Source: Desulfobacteraceae bacterium UBA2174
GTDB taxonomy: Bacteria; Desulfobacterota; Desulfobacteria; Desulfobacterales; UBA2174
Assembly (NCBI GenBank): GCA_002327445.1
Contig: DCWA01000020.1
Span: 83,658 to 147,657 of the forward strand
Direction of reading: 5' to 3'
DNA length: 64,000 nucleotides
Shown here: positions 50,371 through 59,086 of the stretch, in pieces
How the letters are laid out: each line of letters begins with the position of its first letter
Position numbering within the stretch: position 1 is the first letter of the stretch
Made by a program: the position numbers and the translations under genes
Notes under the pieces: model-generated
What the model was told of the DNA's origin: nothing
Database searches by the model: none
What the model saw: only the letters and a program-made list of their open reading frames with translations

Positions 50371-53074
50371 TGCTATCTCCCTTGGCCGTGCCCGTGATGG
50401 CCGCAGCGCCCTTGACACCGCTGACATCGATGGTCGCCGCCGCACCGTAGCCGCTGTAATCCACGTCACCGATGGTGACCCCATCATTGCCGTCGAGTGT
50501 CAGCCAGCCCTCCTCATCTGCTTCAATCATTGCGCTACCGTTGATGTCGGAATCAAAGAGGAAGGCGAAATTGTCCGCCTTGCCGTCCCCGCCGGTCACG
50601 GTGATGTCACCCACCGTCAGCGCTCCATTGTCAGCGTATGCGGTAAACCAGCCATCGTAGGCCATTGTGACATCCGTTAACCCACGCACGCTGGTGGAAC
50701 CCAGGGTGATGTCACCGATGGTGACATCGCCTTCGTCGATATTAAGATAGGCTTCCACCAAAGCACCGGTCTTCTTGGCGGCAACGTCAACGCTCAGGTC
50801 GAAATTGCCCAGTGTGGTGTCACCGGCCGAGTCGGTGGCGCTATTATAAAGGGTGAAATATGCATCTGCACCTTCACCATTGGCCACCAAGGCAACATCG
50901 CCATAGGTGGTGGTGCCCACGTCCGCGGCATCAATGCTGTATTGGGCAAAATACGCGTACGCATCCTTGCCCACCGCGCTCACGGAGACATCGCCCACCG
51001 TGATATTTCCGATTTCATTCGAAGTGGCGTATGCTGTAAAAGAATAAGTAACACTTGCACCGATGTCAGCGGAAAGACTCACGTTGCCAATGGTGATGTC
51101 GCCAATGTCTCCGGTGGTGGCGGAGAGGTAGTCGCTCATGTAGATGTCGCTTTCCTCGCCTGCCACCAGGGACACGTCACCACGGCTGTAATCACCGATG
51201 TCACCGCCGTAAGAATAGACCTCGTTATAAAGGGTGGCGCTTGCCGACACGCCGAGGGTCAAATCCAGGTTACCCTGGGTGACGTTTCCGACATCGCCAT
51301 AGCTCGTCACGTCTGCGAGGTAGTAATACAGATCACCACCGTCATCGACGAGCGCCGTAAAGTCGCCGATGGTGACATTGCCGGCCTTGGAGCCCGCACC
51401 TCCACTCGCATAGAGGTCATTATAGCCGTACAGGTAGCTGTTGATGCCCATGTCCAAGGAAATGTTGCCGACGGTCAGGTTGCCGGCGGTGGCGGCGCCC
51501 GAGTTGTAGGCGTAGTTTGAAAATTCGAGATATGACAGGGACGCATCGGTCGCCAGCTTGACCGTGACGTCTCCAACAGTCAAATTTCCGGCATAGACCG
51601 GGCCAGAGTTGTCAATCGAGAGATAACCGGTTGCGGACACAGCCAGATCGATGGCGACGTTGCCCACGGTCAAGTTGCCAACCGGAGAATTGTAGCCATA
51701 GTTTTCAATACTGGCAGATAGATCGCCCGATTTGTTGACGGCCAGCGCCACGTCGCCCACGGTCAGGTTGGCCGGCACCGTATCGGTGTAATTGTAGTTA
51801 TCGATGTACATGTCAACATCGTCAAATCCTTCGATGGTGACGTTACCGACAGTGACGTCGCCAGCCTTGTCGCTGGACCAATCCCCGATGTAAAGTCCAG
51901 CCCAATCCGCCCCGGTGCCAACCATGGACACGTCGCGCACCACCACATTGACGTCGTCATCCTGAGCCCACATGGAAAACTTCACATCTTCGTCCGCAGC
52001 GGCAACGGCGTTGACGTCGCCATCCAGAAAGGAGATGGCACTCGCACGTTCAGCATGGACTTGAACACCGGTGTCATTGGTATAATCGGCTCCAAGCCAG
52101 CCGCCAACCGCGTCGGAGATCGAAAGACCGGCGCCGCTCTCGAGGTTTTCGACCCACACGCTGGTATCCACGCCGCTGACCAGGTTCACTGACCCGATAC
52201 CAGTCCAGTCCACCGCGTTGAAGCCGACCCAATCGCCGGTTCCCGCGATGATGTTGACCTGGTCGACGTCACTGACCGAAGCATAGGCAGCGTCTCCGCC
52301 TTCGACCGTCGCCAAGCGAAGCACCGTATGACCGTTGCCCTCGATTATGTCGCCAACGCTGAAGGTGGAACCTTCCGTGTTCCCATCATTATCGCCGTCC
52401 ACCACGCCAACGATGGTGTCGATGGTGTTGACCGTGGCGATCTGGACGTTGTCCACACTCTCGGTCAGGGTAAGGGTCTCACCCTCCACCGGCGGGATTT
52501 CCGAGCCCGGCGTCACCTGCTCGTCCTCGGGCACCGGCGGCGCGGCCAGGCCTTCATTCTCGCCGTAGAGGACAAAATGGGTCAGAGGGGTCAGGCCAGC
52601 GGCCTCAAAAACATCTTCAAGGTCGTCAACGGTCTTGCCCGCCCACTCGGCCGCCGTTTCGGGGTCCGCCTGCAGGGCCGCCAGCTTGGCGGCAAGATAG
52701 TCGGATGAATCGAAGTCATTGGAAGGGTTGATGCCTTCCGCCGCGCCATACTGCAGGTAGTGCAGGTAGGGATCCTGGTCGCCCCAGGCCGCCTCGAAAG
52801 CCGCCAGCGCATCTCCAACAGACAGGTAAAGGTTGTCATCGAACATGGCCGTGGCCTTGGCCAGCTTGTACTCCTCGGCATCGAAATAGGCGTTGGGGCC
52901 CAGGCCTTCCTTCCAGCCGTAGAGGTTGTAGTGGTCCTCAGCCGTCAAGCCAACGTTTGCGAAGTACGCCTCCAGATCGGCGGCTGTCTTGCTGGCCCAC
53001 TCCGGATACGTAGTCTGCAGAGCAGCAAGCTTCGCATTGAGATAGTAAGTTTTGTCAAATCCTTGTAGTGCCAT
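50003..53074 (-). CDS. Giant RTX/S-layer-like type I secretion substrate 2
   Basis: A 1023-residue paralogue of RTX protein 1 with the same layout: three N-terminal HYxxYGxxEG repeats, a beta-strand region, fifteen about 31-residue NLTVGDV repeats, one TGGDGADTFV and a C-terminal secretion region ending IDIASFV. No cysteine, no signal peptide. Its repeats are richer in tyrosine (e.g. DLYYYLADVTSYGD, NSYLYGYNDLYASGG). The N-terminal 130 residues are nearly identical to protein 1, the repeat region differs much more. ATG 53074 is used for the same ribosome-binding-site reason as in gene 1. It likely uses the exporter at 30-36 kb, since no other type I operon is in the window. Confidence 0.85.
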   Translation of the reverse strand: MALQGFDKTYYLNAKLAALQTTYPEWASKTAADLEAYFANVGLTAEDHYNLYGWKEGLGPNAYFDAEEYKLAKATAMFDDNLYLSVGDALAAFEAAWGDQDPYLHYLQYGAAEGINPSNDFDSSDYLAAKLAALQADPETAAEWAGKTVDDLEDVFEAAGLTPLTHFVLYGENEGLAAPPVPEDEQVTPGSEIPPVEGETLTLTESVDNVQIATVNTIDTIVGVVDGDNDGNTEGSTFSVGDIIEGNGHTVLRLATVEGGDAAYASVSDVDQVNIIAGTGDWVGFNAVDWTGIGSVNLVSGVDTSVWVENLESGAGLSISDAVGGWLGADYTNDTGVQVHAERASAISFLDGDVNAVAAADEDVKFSMWAQDDDVNVVVRDVSMVGTGADWAGLYIGDWSSDKAGDVTVGNVTIEGFDDVDMYIDNYNYTDTVPANLTVGDVALAVNKSGDLSASIENYGYNSPVGNLTVGNVAIDLAVSATGYLSIDNSGPVYAGNLTVGDVTVKLATDASLSYLEFSNYAYNSGAATAGNLTVGNISLDMGINSYLYGYNDLYASGGAGSKAGNVTIGDFTALVDDGGDLYYYLADVTSYGDVGNVTQGNLDLTLGVSASATLYNEVYSYGGDIGDYSRGDVSLVAGEESDIYMSDYLSATTGDIGDITIGNVSLSADIGASVTYSFTAYATSNEIGNITVGDVSVSAVGKDAYAYFAQYSIDAADVGTTTYGDVALVANGEGADAYFTLYNSATDSAGDTTLGNFDLSVDVAAKKTGALVEAYLNIDEGDVTIGDITLGSTSVRGLTDVTMAYDGWFTAYADNGALTVGDITVTGGDGKADNFAFLFDSDINGSAMIEADEEGWLTLDGNDGVTIGDVDYSGYGAAATIDVSGVKGAAAITGTAKGDSIIDNAGANALTGGDGADTFVFVDTNTGKTPTTVDQILDFDNAAGDKIDISATIDEFNYSEGTHADFSTFLAAANGADKAAYSGLVAGDVWVAVDNAGDGTVDFVIQLVGVNSLGDIDIASFV

Positions 53075-53095
53075 GCTCATCCTCCCTGAATTTGG
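52670..53095 (-). repeat. Right 5' arm of the large inverted repeat
   Basis: Complement of 37688-38110, starting just upstream of the shared ribosome-binding site. Upstream of 53095 the sequence is unrelated to that upstream of RTX gene 1. Confidence 0.9.
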
Positions 53096-53311
53096 TGTTT
53101 TGGCCCAGCAATTGATTTCACGCCGAAATTAATGTCACGCCGAAGTAAAACGAACCAAAGACCAACTCGCTAAAAGCCCTTGCCCTCAGTTTCCTCCGCC
53201 TCCCTCGTGCCTTGAAGGGCCCTCGCCCATCGGCATTTTTGCGACCAACGTGCTGCCTCCCGCCCAATCTTACGGATATGCCATAGGCTCATCCTTTCAA
53301 GTATTTGAGTT

Positions 53312-53340
53312 TTCATATACTTGCGCCAGTGCCTTGTCAA
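53312..53340 (-). promoter_or_regulatory. Sigma-70 promoter of RTX gene 2
   Basis: TTGACA (53340-53335) and TATGAA (53317-53312) with a 17-bp spacer on the minus strand, giving a leader of about 230 nt. It differs from the promoter of RTX gene 1. Confidence 0.6.
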
Positions 53341-53696
53341 CACTTATCTTGACCTATCCGCCCCTCCTGAAACCCGCCCGCAGGCATATCCGGCGGGGGA
53401 TACGCGCCTCCCATTCCGCCCGGCTGGAGGCAAGCGCCGTTCTCGGGCAGCACGACGGGGAGGGGAAAAGCAATGGCTCCGGGATTGCGAAAAATGTTTC
53501 TCTAACACATCGGGACCTGCACCGGCGAAAACTGGCGCTTTGAAATCCTTGGCCCCCAGGACTTATCAGGCCCCAAAATACATACAATATTCATGCCTGT
53601 ATCCTGAAGTCCTTCCACCCGGGAACAAAAATCGACAAACCGGCCAATTTTGCCCGAAGGCAGACCATTGCCGCCATCCGGGATGGCCTTCTGAAT

Positions 53697-53734
53697 ATTT
53701 GTCGGGATTGACAAATTTTGTCACCCCCGGTGAC
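53697..53734. promoter_or_regulatory. Two adjacent dyads
   Basis: ATTTGTC (53697-53703) / GACAAAT (53710-53716), followed by GTCACC (53720-53725) / GGTGAC (53729-53734). They could be regulator-binding sites for RTX gene 2 or, for the second, a weak hairpin. No function can be assigned. Confidence 0.35.
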
Positions 53735-53947
53735 GAAAAGCGGCAATTTTTGATTCGCGTAAAGCCCTTGATCGATTTTCCGGTGTTGAGAAGTTGTCCC
53801 GGATCGTTTTACGTTGGTGCGATTCGTTTGGCGCCGATCCCGCCAGCATTTTGGATTTATAGCCGAATGTCTAGCACTTTCATCCGCCGCCGTCAAGAAT
53901 AAATCCATTATTTGCTTAATTTTCCGTCATATAGCGAGCGGCGCCGC

Positions 53948-55123
53948 TCAGGTTTGATAGCGTCGCTTGAGCCGCAGCGCCCTGCGCTCCACTAGATAAA
54001 AGGACAATACCGCAAATCCCAAATTCAATGCCGCGGCGAGGCTCGTCGCGCGCCACCCGCGCCAGCCCAGGCTTCCCACGTAATGCAGCAGGGGGTAATG
54101 CCACAGGTAGATGCCGTAGGAAATTCCCCCGAGCCACACCAATGCCGGCAGGCTGAAAAGGCGCGACAGGAACCCCTCCGGGCGTGCGACCAGATCCAGG
54201 ATGACAACGGCCACCGCAAGCGCCAGAACGGCATACTGCCATCGATAAAGCGCCGGCGTCTGCCAGCGGCCGAGCACGGCGAGGAGGGCCAGCACGGCCA
54301 CGGCCGCGCCGCCGGCCAGGGGAGCGGCGCGGCGGCTGTTGTACCAAAAACGCAACTGTCCGGAATGCCATAGAAAAGCCAACAGGCACCCTGCCAGCAG
54401 CATGTCGGCGCGGGTATCGAACCCGTTGTAGACCCGATCCCAACTCGCGCCTCGCTCCAGCAGCCAGATCCGCCAGCCCCAGCCGCCAAAGAACAGCAGC
54501 GAGATCAGCGGCGCCCGCAGGTTCCCCCTCAACCGCATCAGCCCCAGAAACACCAGCGGCCAGACGGCGTAAAACTGCTCCTCGGTGGACAGCGACCAGC
54601 AGTGGCCAAGGCTGTAGGGGCGCTCCCAGCCGAAGGCGCGGGTCCAGTTGGACACGTAGAAGAGCACCATGAGGGCATCTTGAAAATGGTGACGCCACTC
54701 GGCGGCATCGGCGGCCGCATAAAAATGGTAGAGCAGATAAACCGCCAGGAGCAGGAAGAGGGCCGGTAGCAGCCGCAGCGCCCGCCGCAGGTAGAACTTT
54801 TTCAGGCTGACGGTACCGCGCCCCTGTCGCTCCTGAAGCAGCAGAGCGGTGATCAAAAAGCCGCTGAGGACGAAAAAGATGTCCACACCGATAAAAGCGC
54901 CCGTAAAGCCGGGTACTCCGGCATGAAACAGGAAAACCAGCACCACGGCGACCCCCCGGACGCCGTTGAGCGCGGGCAGATGCCCCTCCAGGCGAAACTT
55001 GGGGGCGGCGGCGCCAACCGGGGATGGCGAATCCAGCCGCGCGTCACCGGTGGCACCGCCGGCGCCATTCATCCGTGCATCTCTGCGCGGCCAAAGGGGA
55101 TGAGGAAATTTCGACATGATCAT
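53948..55123 (-). CDS. Acyltransferase 3 (OafA/YrhL) family membrane protein
   Basis: A 391-residue polytopic protein. LPALNGVRGVAVVLVFLFHAG near residue 50 has the conserved arginine and catalytic histidine; FIGVDIFFVLSGFLIT near residue 75, FYLRRALRLLPALFLLL near residue 108 and HCWSLSTEEQFYAVWPLVFL near residue 170 are signature segments. About ten membrane helices. Such proteins O-acetylate LPS, capsule or peptidoglycan sugars. The first 45 residues are unconserved and the true start may be downstream of 55123. It opens the second glycan cluster. Confidence 0.9.
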   Translation of the reverse strand: MIMSKFPHPLWPRRDARMNGAGGATGDARLDSPSPVGAAAPKFRLEGHLPALNGVRGVAVVLVFLFHAGVPGFTGAFIGVDIFFVLSGFLITALLLQERQGRGTVSLKKFYLRRALRLLPALFLLLAVYLLYHFYAAADAAEWRHHFQDALMVLFYVSNWTRAFGWERPYSLGHCWSLSTEEQFYAVWPLVFLGLMRLRGNLRAPLISLLFFGGWGWRIWLLERGASWDRVYNGFDTRADMLLAGCLLAFLWHSGQLRFWYNSRRAAPLAGGAAVAVLALLAVLGRWQTPALYRWQYAVLALAVAVVILDLVARPEGFLSRLFSLPALVWLGGISYGIYLWHYPLLHYVGSLGWRGWRATSLAAALNLGFAVLSFYLVERRALRLKRRYQT

Positions 55124-55230
55124 AAAAGATGGCTTCGCAAAAAGTTCAATATCCGCGTTGCGCTGTATCTTTCGTCATTGCGGCGCAGCACATGGACGGG
55201 CACGGACAGGCAAAACTTGACGGCTTCTTA

Positions 55231-55295
55231 CGAATCCGCAGCCGCCGTCACCTCCTCGATCGAACCGGACACCACCGTGGCCGGCGGTAAAGCTG
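55231..55295 (+). repeat. Sequence fragment related to 61096-61160 (inverted)
   Basis: The text around GCCGTCACCTCCTCGATCG...ACCACCG-GGCCGGCGGTAA matches, at roughly four bases in five by eye, the complement of 61096-61160. Both translate to a common A-VT-SIEP-TT-AGG string. They may be remnants of one duplicated gene end or a dispersed repeat. Confidence 0.45.
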
Positions 55296-55386
55296 ACTCA
55301 GCAGTTCGGACAAGGTTGCAATATCCGGATTGTAGGTCACTATGATCGCGCAGACAACGTTGTCGATTTTTCGATCCATCTCGATA

Positions 55387-58300
55387 TCATTTCAGGTCGC
55401 GGTCGGCGTCGGCCCGGATATTGTACTTAAACATTTTTCCGAGCTCGCAAGCCCTGCCGCCGATAAAAGAACAGCTCCCGGCGACTGCGACTTCAGGATA
55501 TTTTGCAGCCAGATAACGCAAGCCCGCGTCGTATCGCTCACTCAGTCTACCATGCGAGTAATGCTGAAATTCCAGCGGCACGACTTTGACCGGAAGCCCG
55601 AATCGTTCGCGGGCGTTAATCGAAAAATCCTCGGCGTAAAGATCAAAGGTCAATTTTTCGTCAAAACGCAAATCCGGGTACCTGGCCAGAAGCGTGGTGT
55701 GGACTATCACGCACTGACAATCAAGTGTCTGCACTTCAGCCGGCGCGTGGAGTTCGATACCAACTTCCGTCGCCTCAGACCCGTCCTTATTGCTGCAAAC
55801 ATGTTTCCCATAACCGACGGCCACCCGCTGATTCTCAAAATTCGCGCCGAAGGTGCCATAAACGCAATTTTTATCCAGCTCCGCCAAGATAAAAAGATCG
55901 CTCTTTATTTCAAGGTCTTCGTGAGCAAAACAAAGCCAGCAGTCCGCGTGGATGTACCTTTCGATGATTTCATTATAGATGACCGGCAGTCCCCGATTCT
56001 TTTTCCTGTTGTCAATAGCGATTTTTTCATAAAACCGTAACCTGTCGTTGTTTTCAAAAAACCGGCCGTACATGTCGGGGTTGATAAAGACGACCACCAG
56101 TTTGATGAAATTAAACCTGAAATTTATCAAGGAAGCATCGTAATGACTGCCGGAAATAGTCGCATGCTTCAGGCCGCCCAGATGTTTGACGTCTTCTGCG
56201 GAAGGATACCCGCGTAACGCATCAAATAAATGTTTGAAATCCCCGGGACGCAGAAAATCCAGGTTTGAGATCTCCCGCCTTTTGATCCTTTCGGTGAAAT
56301 CCAGTATCCCCTTCTGAATTTCTTCAGACGCCAGCTTTCTTTTGTTCTCTTCTTCGTTGAAGGGCCTGACCACCGGCGCAAAAGATCCCTCCATGCTCTG
56401 AATACGGATAATCTCATCCTCGCTGGATGAAGTTATCAGTTCGATAAAATTAAGATACTCGCCGAATTCCGAGCAGTCCCCCTCAAACAGAAAGCCATTT
56501 TTGTTTCGCCGGTGAGCCACGCCAGCATGCACCCCCATATATATCCCGTGCAACTGTTTTTCTGAATATCCGCTGACGTTAAGCAAATCATAAAGCGCGT
56601 CCTGAATGGTTCCATTCCAACCGACATCGCAAACGACAATATCGCTTTCATTCAAAAAACCGATGTGCGCAAGGTAATCCATCAGGACGCCCCGTTCGTC
56701 GATCGCCTTTTCCATAATCTTGTTTTTATGCAGCAGGATACACCGGCGCAACATTCTCTCGGTCACCTGCGGTCGTCGGGCGAGACATTCTTTCAGGTCC
56801 GCCTCGAATTCGGTTAAATCGTCGTAACCGAACCGTTCCACGACGTCACCGGCGTTTCTGACGCCGATGGGAGTGGCGAACCATCGCAGCGCTCCGGAAT
56901 CCTCGCCATCATTCAGATTAAGCGAAGGCAGGGCCATACAGCGGCGTGAGGCCAGTAAGTACACGGCCTCGACATCATCGTAAAGCGTCCGGTATACTTT
57001 ACTCATGATATCACCGTCCCGGGCCAGAAAAAATATTTTCCGGCAGGAGATATTCCGTCGTGAAAGATATTGACGTACAAAATGGCAGAAGGCCGCTACC
57101 AGAGCGCCGCCGTAAAGAAATCCGAATTGCCGCCAATACGTCGGCTGCTCTCCGAGACCGGATTTCCAGTGCCGAAAATTCGCGATCATGAAAGAGAGCC
57201 CGGGGCTGCTCCTTGCTTGTAAAAAATCAATCTTTGAAAACAGAAAATCATCACACCGGAAATAGGACAGGCTGTCGATATAGCGAATGGCGTCAAAACC
57301 GTATCTTTTAGGCTGTTCAAAATCGGCGAAAAAATTGTCGCCGATATGAACCGCGGCGCCGATACTCCGCGGTATTTTATCCCTTAACCACTGAAAACGG
57401 CTGCCGTCGCCTTTAATCAGGTCGTCTTCCGAAGAGACAAAAATATCCTCATAAGTGTTATATCCATTGGCTTTCAATATATCTGATATCGTCTCCTTAT
57501 CCAGATATATGTCCGACACGAAACAGACTTTTTTCCCTTCGGCGACGGCGCGTGAATAAAGCGAAAATATCTCCGGGTTGGCAACGCAGAATTTGTGTTC
57601 GGCCCGGACCTCCGTTTCCATTTTATCCGCGGGCAGGTCCCTGTAAATCTCAGCCAAACAGATATCTCTTTGCCCCGGCAACCGTTTTCTGGCCGCTTCT
57701 TCCGCGGCCACCCGTCGTTCATAAAACCCCGGATTGTTTCCGGCGGCCTCGAGGTATCGAAACAGGTCAACCGGCTTCAGAAAAAGACGAAGGACAGCCG
57801 TATCGAAAACATCTAAAAAAACAAACTCGTATTTTTCAATATGCTCATACGACAGCGGTTGACGATCATGCCGTTTATAAAAACCCCGCGTATCCGCCGC
57901 CTGTTTATCGACATAAGGGAGACCGGCGGTGATCAATTTGTGGCGCAGCCTTATTCCACTGGGTCCTTCCGTGGCCAGGATATAAAAAAATCGTTTGACC
58001 AGACAAAAAAAAGGCTTGCCGCGGACATAGGCCAGCAGATAGCTGAAGTGGGCCCATCCGGCTCCGAGAAAACCGCGTGAAGCCCCGCTTCTTTTTCCCT
58101 TTTGTTGCGGAAGGCCCTTAAAAGCGTTAACAACAAAACGAAGAGCGATGCCGACACCCCGCACCGGCGCGGTAATTCTCCAGGAGGTGGAACGATAAAT
58201 ATCGAAGATCATATCATTAAGGCGCGCTATCTCATCCTCCGCCCGGCATCGTTCGGCACGCAGTTGCGTCTGGAGATTTTCGATCTCCTCGCCCAGCCGG

Positions 58301-59076
58301 TCCTGTTCGGCGGCTATCCACCCGTCCTTCTCCCTGACCGAAGCGTTCAGCGCGGCGATCCGACCTTCCTTCTCGCGGACCGACTCCTCGAGGGTAAGTT
58401 GCCGGCCCAAGTTAAAAAAGAGTTTCCGATAAAAGGAATCCTCGCTTGCTCCATGGAGAAAATCCAGAAAATCCTTTGCTACATTCGGGCCGACCGCAGC
58501 GATACCCAGGCCGTGCCCATGCGTAAAGTTGAAAGAAGGATATCGGGAGGCGATTTCTTCCCATAATCGCCAAACGCCGAAGCCTCGTTCTCTCACAAAG
58601 GTGTCATGGAGCAGGATAACGCCCTTGTCGCTCATCTTCGGCAGCCAGCTCTCGAAATCATGCTTGACGGCCTCATAGGTATGCAAGCCATCGATATGAA
58701 GCAAATCTATGCTATTATCCGAGAAGTAAGCCAGCCCCTCGTCAAAGGTCATCCTGAGAAGATTGGAAAACTCAGCGTATTCCTTGAGTTGATATTGAAG
58801 CAGATTCTGGTAAATATCTTCTCCATACCATCCAGCGTGTTCGTCTCCCTTCCATGTATCTATGCCATAGCAGTGGGTAGCGGTCTTCAGTGTTTTAACC
58901 GCCTGGCAAAAGGCATTATATGAATGACCCGTGTGAACACCAAGCTCCACCAACAGCATGGGCCTCAAAATGCTGATAATGAAGAGCGCAAAAGGCGTAT
59001 GCATTATCCATGCAGATGTCCCTTCCATCTTTGCCGGTGGATCAAACATTATCGTATGCTTTGCGAAATCCTCCAT
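55387..59076 (-). CDS. Fusion: SAM methyltransferase - HAD domain - glycosyltransferase
   Basis: A 1229-residue protein. Residues 25-210 are a class I methyltransferase (VELGVHTGHSYNAF, LLHIDGLHTYEAVKHDFESW, ILLHDTF). About 230-290 is coiled coil, ending in IYRSTSWRITAPVRGVG, the YxSxSWRxTxPxR motif of many glycan enzymes. About 410-900 is a COG5610-type HAD region (VFLDVFDTAVLR, FVSDIYLDKETI, HIGDNFFADFEQ, IFFLARDGDIMSKVY). The last 200 residues resemble a Glyco_tranf_2_5 domain (ADCWLCFAHEDLEIKSDLF, VVPLEFQHYSHGRLSERYD). ATG 59076 follows a GAGGTGAAAGG; a GTG three codons earlier is possible. Base composition looks somewhat more AT-rich than its neighbours. Confidence 0.8.
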   Translation of the reverse strand: MEDFAKHTIMFDPPAKMEGTSAWIMHTPFALFIISILRPMLLVELGVHTGHSYNAFCQAVKTLKTATHCYGIDTWKGDEHAGWYGEDIYQNLLQYQLKEYAEFSNLLRMTFDEGLAYFSDNSIDLLHIDGLHTYEAVKHDFESWLPKMSDKGVILLHDTFVRERGFGVWRLWEEIASRYPSFNFTHGHGLGIAAVGPNVAKDFLDFLHGASEDSFYRKLFFNLGRQLTLEESVREKEGRIAALNASVREKDGWIAAEQDRLGEEIENLQTQLRAERCRAEDEIARLNDMIFDIYRSTSWRITAPVRGVGIALRFVVNAFKGLPQQKGKRSGASRGFLGAGWAHFSYLLAYVRGKPFFCLVKRFFYILATEGPSGIRLRHKLITAGLPYVDKQAADTRGFYKRHDRQPLSYEHIEKYEFVFLDVFDTAVLRLFLKPVDLFRYLEAAGNNPGFYERRVAAEEAARKRLPGQRDICLAEIYRDLPADKMETEVRAEHKFCVANPEIFSLYSRAVAEGKKVCFVSDIYLDKETISDILKANGYNTYEDIFVSSEDDLIKGDGSRFQWLRDKIPRSIGAAVHIGDNFFADFEQPKRYGFDAIRYIDSLSYFRCDDFLFSKIDFLQARSSPGLSFMIANFRHWKSGLGEQPTYWRQFGFLYGGALVAAFCHFVRQYLSRRNISCRKIFFLARDGDIMSKVYRTLYDDVEAVYLLASRRCMALPSLNLNDGEDSGALRWFATPIGVRNAGDVVERFGYDDLTEFEADLKECLARRPQVTERMLRRCILLHKNKIMEKAIDERGVLMDYLAHIGFLNESDIVVCDVGWNGTIQDALYDLLNVSGYSEKQLHGIYMGVHAGVAHRRNKNGFLFEGDCSEFGEYLNFIELITSSSEDEIIRIQSMEGSFAPVVRPFNEEENKRKLASEEIQKGILDFTERIKRREISNLDFLRPGDFKHLFDALRGYPSAEDVKHLGGLKHATISGSHYDASLINFRFNFIKLVVVFINPDMYGRFFENNDRLRFYEKIAIDNRKKNRGLPVIYNEIIERYIHADCWLCFAHEDLEIKSDLFILAELDKNCVYGTFGANFENQRVAVGYGKHVCSNKDGSEATEVGIELHAPAEVQTLDCQCVIVHTTLLARYPDLRFDEKLTFDLYAEDFSINARERFGLPVKVVPLEFQHYSHGRLSERYDAGLRYLAAKYPEVAVAGSCSFIGGRACELGKMFKYNIRADADRDLK

Positions 59077-59086
59077 ACCTTTCACC

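Larger units (their letters stand above)
53096..53947. other. Long intergenic region upstream of RTX gene 2
   Basis: About 850 bp between RTX gene 2 and the acyltransferase. It contains the promoter at 53312-53340 and two adjacent dyads at 53697-53734. Open frames of up to 190 codons exist on both strands, but they have no ribosome-binding site or recognisable motif, so I call no gene. Confidence 0.5.

Noticed and set aside
53250..53902. Open frames in the gap upstream of RTX gene 2 (both strands)
   Set aside because: No ribosome-binding site, no recognisable domain, overlapping frames on both strands and a promoter within the region.
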